From positions 1 to 64,000 of the forward strand of contig JAOXSH010000131.1 of NCBI GenBank assembly GCA_025800145.1: a DNA stretch of 64,000 nt. The letters are read 5' to 3'. Every line of letters begins with the position of its first letter. The first letter of the stretch is position 1. A model generated the notes under the pieces. That model was not told the DNA's origin. It did not search any database and worked only from the letters and a program-made list of their open reading frames with translations. The stretch is from Cohaesibacter sp. GTDB taxonomy: Bacteria > Pseudomonadota > Alphaproteobacteria > Rhizobiales > Cohaesibacteraceae. Shown here piece after piece: positions 21,304 through 32,638 of this stretch. Both the position numbers and the translations under genes were made by a program.

Positions 21304-22299
21304 TTATTTGTTGGCAGACAAAGCAGAATCGATCAGATCCTGACCAATATCATCCTTGAACTTGTCCCAAACAGGCTTCATGACATCCACCCATGCCTGA
21401 CGCTCTTCATTGGACAGCTCACGGATTTTACCGCCAGCTTCAAGGATTTTCGCACGGTTCTGCTTGTTGATCTCGGTAGACATGGCATTACGGGTTGCAG
21501 AGACCTCATCCATGATTTTTTTGAGCTGATCGCGCACAGCAGGGTCCAAACCATCCCACCATTCGGTAGAGGTCACAACCAGATAATCAAGCACCTGATG
21601 GTTGGTCTCGGTCACACCATCCTGAACCTCAAAGAATTTTTTGGTATAGATGTTGGACCAGGTATTTTCCTGACCATCCACAACACCGGTCTGCAAAGCG
21701 CCATAAACTTCTTTAAAAGCCAGTTTCTGTGGGTTGGCCTCCAGCGCTTCAATCATGGCAACAGCCACTTCTGATGTTTGAACGCGGAATTTCAAACCGG
21801 ACGCATCTGAAGGCTTGACCAATGGTTTGTTAGCAGAAAAGTTCTTGATGCCATTATGCCAGTAACCAAGACCCTGCAAGCCTTTGCGCTGCATACTGTC
21901 CAAAAGCTTTTGCCCATCCGCAGAGGTCTGGAAACGATCAACCGCATCAATGTCATTGAACAGGAATGGCAAGTCGAACAAACGGAATTTCTTGGTATAT
22001 TTCTCAAACTTGGCAAGAGACGGAGCGGCCATCTGCACATCGCCCAGAAGCAGAGCTTCCAACACCTTGTTATCATTGAACAGCTGGGAGTTCGGGAAAA
22101 CTTCCATACAAGCCTTGCCGTTCATTTCCTCATTCACGCGCTTTGCCAGCAAGGTCGCCGCTTCACCCTTTGGATGGCCAGTAGCAGCAGTTACATGCGA
22201 GAATTTAATGACCACTTCACCGTCATCGCAATTGGCCATTGCAGGGGCACTACCAGCCATAAGAGCAGCGGTTGCTGCCGCAAGAACGAACTTTTTCAT
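21304..22299 (-). CDS. TRAP transporter substrate-binding protein (DctP-like)
   Basis: signal peptide, IKFSHVTAATGHPKGEAA, FKEVYGALQTGVVDGQENTWSNIYTKKFFEVQ signature. Confidence 0.92.
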   Translation of the reverse strand: MKKFVLAAATAALMAGSAPAMANCDDGEVVIKFSHVTAATGHPKGEAATLLAKRVNEEMNGKACMEVFPNSQLFNDNKVLEALLLGDVQMAAPSLAKFEKYTKKFRLFDLPFLFNDIDAVDRFQTSADGQKLLDSMQRKGLQGLGYWHNGIKNFSANKPLVKPSDASGLKFRVQTSEVAVAMIEALEANPQKLAFKEVYGALQTGVVDGQENTWSNIYTKKFFEVQDGVTETNHQVLDYLVVTSTEWWDGLDPAVRDQLKKIMDEVSATRNAMSTEINKQNRAKILEAGGKIRELSNEERQAWVDVMKPVWDKFKDDIGQDLIDSALSANK

Positions 22300-22584
22300 T
22301 GTCTATCTCCTCCCGAGAAATCATCAATCACCCAATGGATCACACCATTGAGCCGTTAAAGATGCCAAATAGATAGCAAAGCCCGTGCCAGTTTCTAAAT
22401 TTTTTGTAAATTTCAGGATTCGTCTTGAGATTCCAATCACTCATCCTATCTAGTCAAAAAGACGCCAATGTCCGCATAAGTACGACATCTGTCACCATTC
22501 CCACACAGCAATATCAGGGAATGTCACTTTTTCTATACAATTTTGTGTCTTAATATCTCTTATGGCTATTCGCCGCTTTTATAT

Positions 22585-22963
22585 CTCTCACGTGCTATTC
22601 GATGCTACGCATCGGCACTACGAGGTGCGCAGACAAGCTGCGGTCACCTATCAGCTCCCAATGAAAACGCGATGTTTTTGCCGTATTTTTTCTCTCACGG
22701 CTATTCCGGCCTTTGGCCGGCCTGCGAGGGCGCGGGCCATCCGGCCCGGTCACCTATCGGTTCCCGGTGAAAATCTATATTTTCACCGTATTCTTTTATC
22801 CTTGCGTCATTGAGGGAAAAGAATCCAGAAAAAGAAATCCTTCTTTTTCTGACGACCGATAGGCAAGCGCGAAGCGCACCTCGTAGTGCCGATGCAAAGC
22901 ATTGAATAGCACGTGAGAGAAAAACAGAAAAAATACGGCCAAAGGCCGGAAGAGCCGTGAGAG
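22585..22963. repeat. Intergenic mosaic of nested inverted repeats
   Basis: 46-bp arms 22585-22630 / 22874-22919 and 27-bp arms 22692-22718 / 22937-22963, few mismatches. Confidence 0.85.
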
Positions 22964-22983
22964 AAAATGAGAAACTTAAATCC

Positions 22984-24309
22984 TCATTCCAAGCCGTATT
23001 TTGCCATCTTGTCATAGAGAGTTTTGCGGCCAACACCCAGCGCTTCGGCAGCTTTGGTGCGACAGCCTTCTTGTCGGCGCAATTCTTCGGCCACCAAACG
23101 TTTTTCATAGGCCCCCACTCGCTCGGACAAGGAACTGGCTTGCAGACTTTGCGGCTCAATCACCTCATCGCCCAGCCCCAAAGACAGCCCCAAGACAAAG
23201 CGGTCCGCCGCATTACGCAATTCGCGTACATTGCCCGGCCAGTCATAATCCATCAGCCGATCCAGCAATGCAGACTGTAAATCCGGGATCTCCTTGCGAT
23301 AGCGTGAGCGCGCGCCACGAGCCAAAAAGTTGAACAGATCCGGGATATCTTCCTTGCGTTCACGCAAAGGCGGAATGCGCACCGTGACCACATTCAAACG
23401 ATAAAACAAATCTGCCCGAAAGCTGCCCTCTTTGCTTGCTTGCTCCAAATCGGTCTTGGTGGCCGCAATGAAGCGAATATCCAACGCAATTGACTGATTG
23501 GTGCCCAAAGGCTCAATCATGCGGTCTTCAATCACCCGCAACAACTTAACCTGCAATTCCAGCGGCATCGATTCAATCTCATCCAAAAAGACGGTGCCGC
23601 CATTGCCATGCTCCAATTTTCCCACACGTTTGGCAGAGGCACCTGTAAAAGCCCCTTGCACATGGCCAAACAATTCTGATTCAATAATCTCGGCAGGCAA
23701 ACCACCACAATTGAGCGCCACAAAAGGCTTGTCCGCTCGCTTGCCTTCTTCATGCAAAGCACGCGCAACCATTTCCTTGCCCGCACCTGTTTCTCCCTCA
23801 ATCAGGATATCCGCATCCGTATCGGCCAAAGCCAGAATATCAGAGCGCAAACGCCCCATCACATCGGAGCGCCCAACCAAGCGGCCCTCAAGAGCGCTTT
23901 CTTCGGCCAATTCCTGCCGTAAAGCCCGGTTTTCCAAAACCAGCCGCCGCTTTTCCAAAGCGCGCTCAACAACAGACACCAATTGCGCAACCGGGAAAGG
24001 CTTTTCAATAAAATCATAGGCCCCAGAGCGCATGGCCTCCACCGCCAAGGGCACATCCCCATGCCCTGTGATCAAAATCACCGGTAAGGCATCATCAATC
24101 TCCTGCACCTCTTTCATCAGCGCCAGCCCATCCGCATCACCCATGCGAATATCGGACACCAAAATGCCATCAAAAGGGCGTGACACCCATTCCAGCACAC
24201 CATCAGCACCCGGAAAATCCTGCACGTCAAAGTTAGCCAGCTCCAAACCCTGTTTCAAGGCAAAGCGGACCTCTTCCTCATCTTCAGCCAATAAGATTTT
24301 GGGTGTCAT
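22984..24309 (-). CDS. sigma-54-dependent response regulator (DctD-like)
   Basis: REC domain; GETGAGKEMVARALHEEG, GAFTGASAKRVGKLEHGNGGTVFLDEIESMP; C-terminal Fis HTH. Confidence 0.92.
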   Translation of the reverse strand: MTPKILLAEDEEEVRFALKQGLELANFDVQDFPGADGVLEWVSRPFDGILVSDIRMGDADGLALMKEVQEIDDALPVILITGHGDVPLAVEAMRSGAYDFIEKPFPVAQLVSVVERALEKRRLVLENRALRQELAEESALEGRLVGRSDVMGRLRSDILALADTDADILIEGETGAGKEMVARALHEEGKRADKPFVALNCGGLPAEIIESELFGHVQGAFTGASAKRVGKLEHGNGGTVFLDEIESMPLELQVKLLRVIEDRMIEPLGTNQSIALDIRFIAATKTDLEQASKEGSFRADLFYRLNVVTVRIPPLRERKEDIPDLFNFLARGARSRYRKEIPDLQSALLDRLMDYDWPGNVRELRNAADRFVLGLSLGLGDEVIEPQSLQASSLSERVGAYEKRLVAEELRRQEGCRTKAAEALGVGRKTLYDKMAKYGLE

Positions 24310-24320
24310 CAAGACTATCC

Positions 24321-26105
24321 TCATTTTGCCAAAGGCAGACAAATTTCAAAACAGGTTTTAAAGGCCGGATCAGGCGACTCAATCAATATCAAATCCCCGC
24401 CAAATCCTTTGATCAGATTAAAGGCAATCGGCAAACCAAGCCCCAAACCATGCCCATGATCCTTGCTGGTCACAAAGGGCTCAAAAATATCATGACGCAG
24501 GGCATCATCAACCCCCACCCCAGTATCACTCACCCGAATGATGCCCATCTCACCTTTTGCAAAGCTCTCAATCTGAATACGACCATTGGCAAGTCCCGCC
24601 TCAACAAACGCATCCAGCGCATTGGACATCAGATTGATCAAAACCTGTTCCAAACGGGTATGACCCGCCAGAACATTCAAATCCTTATCTTGGCTCAAGG
24701 CAACAATCTCGACCCCGCATTTGCGCGCCTGTGGCATCATCAGCATCATCGCCTCATCCACAATCACCGCAACACATACAGGCTTTGTATCGACACCGGG
24801 CCGTCGCGCAAAACTCTTCAAATTGCGAGAAAGCTTGGCCAGACGATCCACCAGCTTGCTGATACGCACAAGATTATCGCTGCCTTTCTCTGATTTGCCA
24901 GCTTCAAACAGAAGCTGCGCATTCTCGGCATAAGAGCGAATAGCCGACAGTGGCTGGTTATATTCATGGCTCAAAACCGCTGACATCTGACCAATAGCGG
25001 CCAGCTTGGCAGAATGAATAAGGCCAGCCTGTGTCTGGCGCAATTCTTTGGTGCGGTCTCTCACCCGCCGCTCCAACCAAAGCGCCGATGCCTTATCGCG
25101 CCGCCTTTGTGTCAACTGAAGTTGCTGGCGATTGAAGGCCACCCAAAGCCATCCCAGAAGAAACCCGCCGACCATGGCCACACCCATACCGACACTAACC
25201 GCCACCAGAGCGGGCTTTCGCAAAGGTTCAAGCGCATAGAATGTCCAACCAAGCAAAGGGTCAATATGCATGGCGGCCACAAACCGCTGCTTTTGCCGTT
25301 TCCCAAAGACAGAAACAAGAGTAGGCCCAAACAAACTGAAATCGGCCATCAGCCTGACATCCTTGCCTGTTTCTGTCTTGCCTGTTTCTGTCTTGCCTGT
25401 GTCAGCCTTTCCACGCGCTTGCTCCACCAATCTGAAATCAGCCCCATACCACCCATCCCGATTGGAAAGAATCACCCGATTTGTGGCATCCACAGCGATG
25501 ATCGGCTCCGCAGAGAGCGCCCAGTTTTCTTCGGTCTCACTCATATCAACATGAACAGAAAGCGCACCGACAAGAACACCCTCAAATCTTACAGGGCTGG
25601 AGAAAATATAGATTTGCCCATCCTTTTCAGCGGGCAAGCGTCGCCCAAGACGTCCCTGAAAGGCATCCACAATATCAGATCGAAACCCGCGCACTCCATT
25701 GGAAGCAGAGGCAGGAACCAACTGGTTATCCAGCACAAGAAAACGATCACCGGACAAATAGGTCAGTTCAATTTCTACCGCACTGCTCATCACCCCAAGC
25801 TGCGACACAGTTAAAAGCGCAGCATCCTTACCCTCCCAACCGGGTTGATTGGACAAGATTGCAAGAACATCAGGGCGGCGGGCTGCAAGGGGCGCAAGCA
25901 ATCGGTATTTCTCAAGAGAATTTGCCAGAGCCTGAACCTGCAACGTAAGGCGCGCCTGTGCTTGATCTGTGTTTGCAAACAGAGCCAATCGATAGGCCAG
26001 AATACCGGCAATCATCACAGCAATTGCAAGAAAGATGGCCGCAATCATCAGGACACGACTATGCGCACTTGCCAAATCTGCCGAACGAAGAACGCGCTCT
26101 GCCAT
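24321..26105 (-). CDS. sensor histidine kinase (DctB-like)
   Basis: H-box VLSHEYNQPLSAIRSYAENAQ, ATPase DTGVGVDDAL, GHGLGLGLPIAFNLIKGFGG; N-terminal TM and periplasmic region. Confidence 0.9.
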   Translation of the reverse strand: MAERVLRSADLASAHSRVLMIAAIFLAIAVMIAGILAYRLALFANTDQAQARLTLQVQALANSLEKYRLLAPLAARRPDVLAILSNQPGWEGKDAALLTVSQLGVMSSAVEIELTYLSGDRFLVLDNQLVPASASNGVRGFRSDIVDAFQGRLGRRLPAEKDGQIYIFSSPVRFEGVLVGALSVHVDMSETEENWALSAEPIIAVDATNRVILSNRDGWYGADFRLVEQARGKADTGKTETGKTETGKDVRLMADFSLFGPTLVSVFGKRQKQRFVAAMHIDPLLGWTFYALEPLRKPALVAVSVGMGVAMVGGFLLGWLWVAFNRQQLQLTQRRRDKASALWLERRVRDRTKELRQTQAGLIHSAKLAAIGQMSAVLSHEYNQPLSAIRSYAENAQLLFEAGKSEKGSDNLVRISKLVDRLAKLSRNLKSFARRPGVDTKPVCVAVIVDEAMMLMMPQARKCGVEIVALSQDKDLNVLAGHTRLEQVLINLMSNALDAFVEAGLANGRIQIESFAKGEMGIIRVSDTGVGVDDALRHDIFEPFVTSKDHGHGLGLGLPIAFNLIKGFGGDLILIESPDPAFKTCFEICLPLAK

Positions 26106-26214
26106 AAAACAACCTGCTTGAAACTATGCTGTCCATCTTATCGGAAAGGATAACTCTCTGATGAACCAAATTTGACCAAAAGGCAATGTCACGCGCCTTT
26201 GATCTGTTTATGTC

Positions 26215-26697
26215 CTAACCAAGAGCCCCTTTCAAATGCTCCAGATTATACGGCCCTTCCTCTTTCAGGCTTTCCAGCACAATAGAGGTGCGCACATGCT
26301 GCACACTTTCGTGGGGCAAAAAGATATCATTGACGATTTCCGACAACATCGACAAATCATTGACCACCAGCTTGACCAGATAATCCATATCACCAACCAA
26401 GGCATGGGCTTCACGCACTGCCGCCACATTTTGCAAAAGCGTGCGAAAATAGCGTGCATTGTCCCGGCTATGGGTATTGAGCGTCACATTCATAAAAACC
26501 GTGACCTCCAAGCCCAGTTTTTCCGGTGCCAACACCGCGCGATAACGCCGGATAATGCCTTCTTTTTCCAATCGAGAGCGACGACGGGAACATTGCGACG
26601 CCGATAAATGCACCAGATCAGACAAGTCCTGATTGGTCATCGCCCCATCTTGCTGAAGGGCATCCAACAAGCGCAAATCAAAATGGTCCAGATCCAT
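26215..26697 (-). CDS. Lrp/AsnC family transcriptional regulator
   Basis: MDLDHFDLRLLDALQQDGAMTNQDLSDLVHLSASQCSRRRSRLEKEGIIRRYRAVL. Confidence 0.9.
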   Translation of the reverse strand: MDLDHFDLRLLDALQQDGAMTNQDLSDLVHLSASQCSRRRSRLEKEGIIRRYRAVLAPEKLGLEVTVFMNVTLNTHSRDNARYFRTLLQNVAAVREAHALVGDMDYLVKLVVNDLSMLSEIVNDIFLPHESVQHVRTSIVLESLKEEGPYNLEHLKGALG

Positions 26698-26873
26698 AAA
26701 ACGCACCATTCCCTTTAAAAGCACACAAAAAACGCAAACTAAACCAGAAAGATGCGATAAAAAGCACACAAAATGCAAGTCTTTTGCATCAAAATAGAGA
26801 GAAAGGCGGATCAGCACACCAAAATCAAAACACAACAAAGTCCGCCAAACAATCAAAGTTGAGGAGAGAGACC

Positions 26874-27998
26874 ATGGGACCCTTCCCCCACCATCAAGGC
26901 CCTGCCACGATCGATGCAGAAAATCCCGCTGGAACCGATGGCATGGAATTTGTTGAATTTGCCCATCCAGAGCCAGAAAAACTCGACACCCTGTTTCGCT
27001 CCATGGGCTTTGTGCCTGTTGCCAAGCATAAAACCAAAGACATCACCCTCTATCGTCAAGGCGATATCAATTATCTCTTAAATGCTGAAAAAGGCAGCTT
27101 CGCGGATCGTTTCATTGATCTGCATGGCCCATGCGCCGCTTCCATGGCATGGCGCGTGGTGGATGCACAACACGCTTTCAATCACGCCATCGAACAAGGG
27201 GCCACAGCCTATCAAGGCAATGACAAGACCCTCGATGTTCCCGCCATTGAGGGCATCGGCGGCAGCATTCTCTATTTCATCGAACGCTATGGCGAAAAAG
27301 GCTCAGTCTATCCCGATCAAGGCTTTGACTGGCTGGGCGAGGCAGACCCAAAACCGCAAGGCTTTGGCTTTTACTATCTCGATCATCTGACCCATAATGT
27401 CATCCGCGGCAATATGGATAAATGGTACAATTTTTATCATAAGCTATTCAATTTCAAGCAGATCCGCTTCTTTGACATTGAAGGCAAATTAACGGGTCTT
27501 TTTTCCCGAGCCCTCACATCACCCTGTGGCAAGATCCGCATTCCGATCAATGAATCCGCCGATGAAAAAAGCCAGATCGAAGAATATCTAAAAAAATACA
27601 AGGGCGAAGGCATCCAGCATATCGCAATTGGCAGCGAAAATATCTATCAGGGCACCGACATGCTCTATGACCATGGCCTGCGCTTCATGCCGGGCCCACC
27701 TGACGCCTATTACCAAAACAGCCACACACGGGTAAACGGCCATCAAGAGCCAATCGATGCCATGCAAAAACACGGCATTCTGATCGATGGCGAAGGCGTT
27801 GTTGATGGGGGCCAAACCAAAATTTTATTGCAGATTTTCTCCAAAACAGTCATTGGCCCCATTTTCTTCGAATTCATCCAGCGCAAAGGCGATGATGGCT
27901 TTGGAGAGGGCAATTTCCGCGCTCTGTTTGAAAGCATTGAACAGGATCAGATCGCCCGGGGCGTGATTGGCAAAGACAGCCAAACAGCCGCAGAATAA
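26874..27998 (+). CDS. hppD: 4-hydroxyphenylpyruvate dioxygenase
   Basis: GMEFVEFAHPEPEKLDTLFRSMGF, DHLTHNV, EGIQHIAI, FEFIQRKGDDGFGEGNFRALFESIE; RBS gaggagag before ATG 26874. Confidence 0.93.
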   Translation: MGPFPHHQGPATIDAENPAGTDGMEFVEFAHPEPEKLDTLFRSMGFVPVAKHKTKDITLYRQGDINYLLNAEKGSFADRFIDLHGPCAASMAWRVVDAQHAFNHAIEQGATAYQGNDKTLDVPAIEGIGGSILYFIERYGEKGSVYPDQGFDWLGEADPKPQGFGFYYLDHLTHNVIRGNMDKWYNFYHKLFNFKQIRFFDIEGKLTGLFSRALTSPCGKIRIPINESADEKSQIEEYLKKYKGEGIQHIAIGSENIYQGTDMLYDHGLRFMPGPPDAYYQNSHTRVNGHQEPIDAMQKHGILIDGEGVVDGGQTKILLQIFSKTVIGPIFFEFIQRKGDDGFGEGNFRALFESIEQDQIARGVIGKDSQTAAE

Positions 27999-28003
27999 AC
28001 GTT

Positions 28004-28015
28004 ATACCAACGGCA
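28004..28015 (+). repeat. Solo ATACCAACGGCA motif
   Basis: exact 12-mer directly after hppD stop, preceding a hairpin. Confidence 0.8.
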
Positions 28016-28023
28016 AAAGAAAA

Positions 28024-28056
28024 GTCCCGCTTCGCAACACGATCGAAGCGGGACTT
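28024..28056. terminator. Hairpin terminator
   Basis: agtcccgcttcg-caacacgat-cgaagcgggact. Confidence 0.7.
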
Positions 28057-28221
28057 TGTATTGCAGCCCCCAAAAGCAGAATTGCAGGTTATAAAGACCT
28101 AAAAACAGAAAGTTTTTGCAAAGCCAAAAATAATTGGATACAAAATACAATAAATAAAAAAGCAAGCTATAACACTGCGCTCTACCTCTTCAAATGCTCT
28201 CTCCTCGCAAGGACTGTTTTC

Positions 28222-31200
28222 ATGTCAGCTTTTGAAACACCGCCTCCCGCTCTGTCCCTTGATCACATAAAAAGTCTGACCAGCCAGCTCTATAGTCTTG
28301 AAGGCACATGGAAAGAACTGGTCAGCGAGCGCGATCAGAATATGCGACTGGATAGCGAAAAAGGCGCTTATGTTTTAAAGCTCTCCAACGCCGATGAAGA
28401 GCAAAGCCTGATTGAACTGCAATGCGCCTGCCTGTCTCATATGCAAACCTGCGCTCCCAATATTGACTTGCCTCGTCTGGTAAAAACCACACAAGGCGCA
28501 GACATTGGCCAAAGCAAAACAAACCCCAGTCATATGGTGCGACTGGTCAGCTATTTGAGCGGTACCCTCTATGCCGACATGCCAAAAAGCAAAGCTCTGC
28601 GTCAGGCTCTGGGCGATTTCATGGGCCGCTTTTCAAAAGCCATGTCGGGATTTGGCCATCCAGCCGCCCATCAACCAGATTTCCTCTGGAATCTGGATAA
28701 TATTGACAATTGCCGCGCCTTTCTCAAAGACATTGCCGATGAAGACAACCGGGCCATGGCCGAGCGTTTTTTTGAGCGCTATGACACCATTGTGCGACCA
28801 ATCTTCCCCCATTTGCGCGGCGCAGTCATCCATCATGATGCCAATGATTACAACCTCATTGTCAATGAAGACGCACAAAGCGCTAATCGCTATAAGATTG
28901 GCCTGATTGACTTTGGCGATATGGCCTATTCCCGCCAAATCAACGAGTTGGCTGTTACCATGGCCTATGCCTTGATGCAAAGCGAGGATTTGATCGTCGA
29001 GGGCGCAGAAATTGTAAAAGCCTATTGCAAGCATTTTGCCCTGACAGACGAAGAATGGATCGCCCTGCCAGTCCAGCTTGCCATGCGCCTTGTCATGTCC
29101 GTCTGTATCAGCTCAAATCGCGCAAAAGATTTCCCGGATAATGACTATCTGACCATCAGTCAAAAGCCCGCTTTTGAGTTACTAAAGCGCCTAGACCGGT
29201 TGAACCCACATTTCCTCAGCGCAGTCTGGCGCAAGGCGACCAACCAGCCAGCCACCCCCAATGCCCCCACTGTGATCAATTGGCTCAAAGACAATCAGAC
29301 AGACTTTGCTTCTCTCTTTGAAGATGATCTGAACCGCAAGCCCCGCATGATCCTGTCTATGGCAGACGGTGCAAAGGGCAATGATCTGCTCAAAGATGGT
29401 CACAAACACTGGGCCTTTATCGAAAAGGAAATGCAAGAAAACGGCGCCGATTTTGCCATTGGCCTTTATGGAGAAGATCGGGTTTGTTATCGCACAGACG
29501 CCTTTAAAGCACTGGAAGGCAGCACCTATCGCTCTATCCATCTGGGGCTGGATATTTTCCGCCCCGCAGGCACACCCATCTATGCCCCAATCGATGGCGA
29601 AGTCATCTCACTGGTCAATAATGATATCTATCTCGATTATGGCCCAACCCTGATTTTAAAACATCAGGCAGGAGAAACAGGCGAGAGCTTCTATACCCTC
29701 TATGGCCATCTTGCACTGGAAAGCCTTGATCTGTTCCAACCCGGCGACACAGTCAAACAAGGCGCTTTAATCGGCTATCTGGGCAACCCGGATGTCAATG
29801 TCGGCTGGGCACCGCATCTGCATTTCCAAATCATCACAAATTTGTTGGGTGAAAGCGGCAATTTCTATGGCGTGGGCGAACCTCACCTGATGGAAGTATG
29901 GAGTGATATTTGTCCAGACCCCAACCTTATCCTAGGCTTTCATGAAAGCAGTTTTGATCTCACCCAAAGCCAACCAACAGACCTTATTGCCCGCAGAAGA
30001 GAGAGGATCGGGCCGTCTTTGAGCCTGTCCTATAAGAACCCGGTCAAAATGGTGGGCGGCAAAGGCCCCTTCCTGATTGACCATACAGGGCGACATTATC
30101 TCGATCTTGTCAACAATATCTGCCATGTCGGCCATTGCCACCCCCACGTGGTCAAGGCCATTTCAGAGCAGGCAAAACGGCTCAATACCAATACCCGCTA
30201 TCTACATGACAATATTCTCGATTATGCCGAACGATTGGGCGCAACACTGCCCGATCCTCTTTCCGTGTACTATTTCACCTGTTCCGGCTCGGAAGCCAAC
30301 GAATTGGCCATGCGTATTGCCCGCACGGTTACAGGCAACACAGACATGATCTGCCTTGACTGGGCCTATCATGGCAACAGCGCCGCCAATATTGCCATCA
30401 GTCCCTATAAATTCAACCGCGCAGGCGGCGCGGGATGCCCGGACAGCACCCAGATTGCCCATATGCCAGACCCCTATCGTGGTACTTTCAAAGGCTATGA
30501 GGCTGAGACCGGTCAAGCTTACGCAAAATCTGTTGCAGACAAAATCAAGGCCATTCAAGCCAAAGGCCATGCTGGCCCTGCCGCTTTCATTGCTGAAAGT
30601 ATGCTGGGATGCGGTGGACAAATTGTCATGCCAAATGGCTATCTTGAAGCCGCCTACAGCTATGTGCGCGCCGCAGGCGGCTTATGCATTGCCGACGAAG
30701 TGCAGGTCGGCTTTGGCCGCGATGGCGAGCATATGTGGGCCTTTGAGCATCAGGGTGTGGTGCCCGATATCGCCGTTTTGGGCAAGCCCATCGGCAATGG
30801 TCACCCCATGGCAGCTGTCGTGACCACACCAGAAATTGCAGCCGCCTTTGCCAATGGCATGGAATATTTCAATTCCTTTGGCGGCAACCCGGTCTCTTGC
30901 GCGGTTGGCATGGCGGTGTTGGATGTGATTGAGCAGGAAGGCCTGCAACAAAATGCACTGGAACTCGGCCAATATCTACGCGATGGTTTTTCCGACATGG
31001 CAAACCATTATCCCTTAATTGGCGATGTCAGGGGCCGTGGCCTTTTCATTGGCGTGGAGCTGGTCCGCAACCATGAAACACTGGAACCGGCCACCAAAGA
31101 AGCAGGAAAAATCACCAACATCTTGCGCGAAAATTCGGTTCTGATGTCAACCGACGGCCCTTTTGACAATGTGTTGAAAATCAAACCCCCCATTGTCATC

Positions 31201-31263
31201 ACCAAAGAGCAGGCCCAAGAAGTCCTCACCAAAACCGAAGAGGCTTTTAAACAAATCTCCTGA
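28222..31263 (+). CDS. Multidomain fusion: APH-like kinase, LytM/M23 peptidase-like domain, class III PLP aminotransferase
   Basis: [14 protein letters not shown] and [14 protein letters not shown] (APH); [36 protein letters not shown] (M23); [57 protein letters not shown] (aminotransferase); start trimmed to 28222. Confidence 0.88.
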   Translation: MSAFETPPPALSLDHIKSLTSQLYSLEGTWKELVSERDQNMRLDSEKGAYVLKLSNADEEQSLIELQCACLSHMQTCAPNIDLPRLVKTTQGADIGQSKTNPSHMVRLVSYLSGTLYADMPKSKALRQALGDFMGRFSKAMSGFGHPAAHQPDFLWNLDNIDNCRAFLKDIADEDNRAMAERFFERYDTIVRPIFPHLRGAVIHHDANDYNLIVNEDAQSANRYKIGLIDFGDMAYSRQINELAVTMAYALMQSEDLIVEGAEIVKAYCKHFALTDEEWIALPVQLAMRLVMSVCISSNRAKDFPDNDYLTISQKPAFELLKRLDRLNPHFLSAVWRKATNQPATPNAPTVINWLKDNQTDFASLFEDDLNRKPRMILSMADGAKGNDLLKDGHKHWAFIEKEMQENGADFAIGLYGEDRVCYRTDAFKALEGSTYRSIHLGLDIFRPAGTPIYAPIDGEVISLVNNDIYLDYGPTLILKHQAGETGESFYTLYGHLALESLDLFQPGDTVKQGALIGYLGNPDVNVGWAPHLHFQIITNLLGESGNFYGVGEPHLMEVWSDICPDPNLILGFHESSFDLTQSQPTDLIARRRERIGPSLSLSYKNPVKMVGGKGPFLIDHTGRHYLDLVNNICHVGHCHPHVVKAISEQAKRLNTNTRYLHDNILDYAERLGATLPDPLSVYYFTCSGSEANELAMRIARTVTGNTDMICLDWAYHGNSAANIAISPYKFNRAGGAGCPDSTQIAHMPDPYRGTFKGYEAETGQAYAKSVADKIKAIQAKGHAGPAAFIAESMLGCGGQIVMPNGYLEAAYSYVRAAGGLCIADEVQVGFGRDGEHMWAFEHQGVVPDIAVLGKPIGNGHPMAAVVTTPEIAAAFANGMEYFNSFGGNPVSCAVGMAVLDVIEQEGLQQNALELGQYLRDGFSDMANHYPLIGDVRGRGLFIGVELVRNHETLEPATKEAGKITNILRENSVLMSTDGPFDNVLKIKPPIVITKEQAQEVLTKTEEAFKQIS

Positions 31264-31278
31264 TCTTGCATAAGAGAA

Positions 31279-31320
31279 AAACAAAAGCCCGCTGACAAAA
31301 TCAGCGGGCTTTTGTGTTTG
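31279..31320. terminator. Hairpin terminator
   Basis: acaaaagcccgctgacaaaatcagcgggcttttgt between convergent genes. Confidence 0.85.
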
Positions 31321-31342
31321 TATATCATTGCCAAAAGCAATA

Positions 31343-31354
31343 ATACCAACGGCA
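31343..31354 (+). repeat. Solo ATACCAACGGCA motif
   Basis: exact match in taataccaacggcataagg. Confidence 0.8.
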
Positions 31355-31360
31355 TAAGGC

Positions 31361-32638
31361 TTAGTCCACCTTTTCTGCCTTTGGATAAGGCAAGAACGCA
31401 TTGAGCAAAATTGCCACAACGGCAGACAGGCCAATGCCTTTGATATGGAAATCACCATAGCCAACTTCCATGCCGCCAATTCCAACCACCAGCACAACAG
31501 AGGCAATGATCAGATTGCGTGGCTCGGTTAGGGCATCACCAACTTTAAGCAAAGTCGAGACGCCAATCACCGCAATCGCACCAAACAAAATCACCAAAAT
31601 ACCGCCCATAACCGGCACCGGAATAGAGCCAAGAATAGCGCCAAGTGTCCCGGAAAAAGCCAGAATAATGGCCCAGATAGCCGCAAAAGTCATAATGGCC
31701 GGATTAAAAGCTTTGGTCAGCGCAACCGCCCCTGTCACTTCCGAATAGGTAGTATTGGGTGGCCCACCAAAGAACGCGGCCAAACTGGTCGCCAAACCAT
31801 CACCCAGCAAGGTATTTTTAAGGCCAGGCTTTTCCAGATAGTCTTTTTTGGTGACATTGGAAATGGCCGCCACATCTCCGATATGCTCAATCGCAGGCGC
31901 AATCGCAACCGGCAAAATGAACAGGATCGCTTCCAGATTAAATTCGGGGAAGGTAAAGGCAGGCATAGCAAAAACAGGAGCGCTGGCCACCCCATCAAAA
32001 TTGACCATACCAAAAGCAAAGGCCGTGGCATAACCGGCCAAAATGCCCACAAAAATCGGTAGCAGCTTCGTCAAGCCCTTGCCAAGCAGTGAGACAAGAA
32101 TGGTCGCCACAATCGAGACCAAGGCAACAATCACAGCCTGATCAAGCGGCACCAGCTGCGCAGCTCCATCACCGGTTTTACCTTGCGCCATATTCACCGC
32201 AACAGGGGCCAACGACAGGCCAATCACCATAATCACAGGCCCGACCACAACCGGCGGCAAAATACGGTCAATAATATCCTGTCCCTTGATGCGCACCAAA
32301 AAGGACAAGGCCACATAAACAAGACCCGCTGCAAACAGACCGGACATGGTCGCCGCCACGCCCCATGTTTTCACCCCAAAAATAATCGGAGCAATGAACG
32401 CAAAAGAAGAAGCAAGGAAAACAGGCACTTGACGCTTGGTCACAAATTGGAAAACCAGCGTACCAGCCCCGGCAGTGAACAAAGCCACTGAAGGATCAAG
32501 ACCTGTGAGAATAGGAACAAGAACCAAGGCGCCAAAGGCAACAAACAGCATTTGCGCCCCGAGCAACATCTGACGACCGACCCCCATATCAGCCCCAAAG
32601 TCCGCCCCGCTGGAACGACCAGAGTTATCTTCGGACAT
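31361..32638 (-). CDS. uracil-xanthine/NCS2 family permease
   Basis: 14-TM-like; PVVVGPVIMVIGLSLAPVAVNMA and PNTTYSEVTGAVALTKAFNPAIMTFAA motifs. Confidence 0.88.
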   Translation of the reverse strand: MSEDNSGRSSGADFGADMGVGRQMLLGAQMLFVAFGALVLVPILTGLDPSVALFTAGAGTLVFQFVTKRQVPVFLASSFAFIAPIIFGVKTWGVAATMSGLFAAGLVYVALSFLVRIKGQDIIDRILPPVVVGPVIMVIGLSLAPVAVNMAQGKTGDGAAQLVPLDQAVIVALVSIVATILVSLLGKGLTKLLPIFVGILAGYATAFAFGMVNFDGVASAPVFAMPAFTFPEFNLEAILFILPVAIAPAIEHIGDVAAISNVTKKDYLEKPGLKNTLLGDGLATSLAAFFGGPPNTTYSEVTGAVALTKAFNPAIMTFAAIWAIILAFSGTLGAILGSIPVPVMGGILVILFGAIAVIGVSTLLKVGDALTEPRNLIIASVVLVVGIGGMEVGYGDFHIKGIGLSAVVAILLNAFLPYPKAEKVD

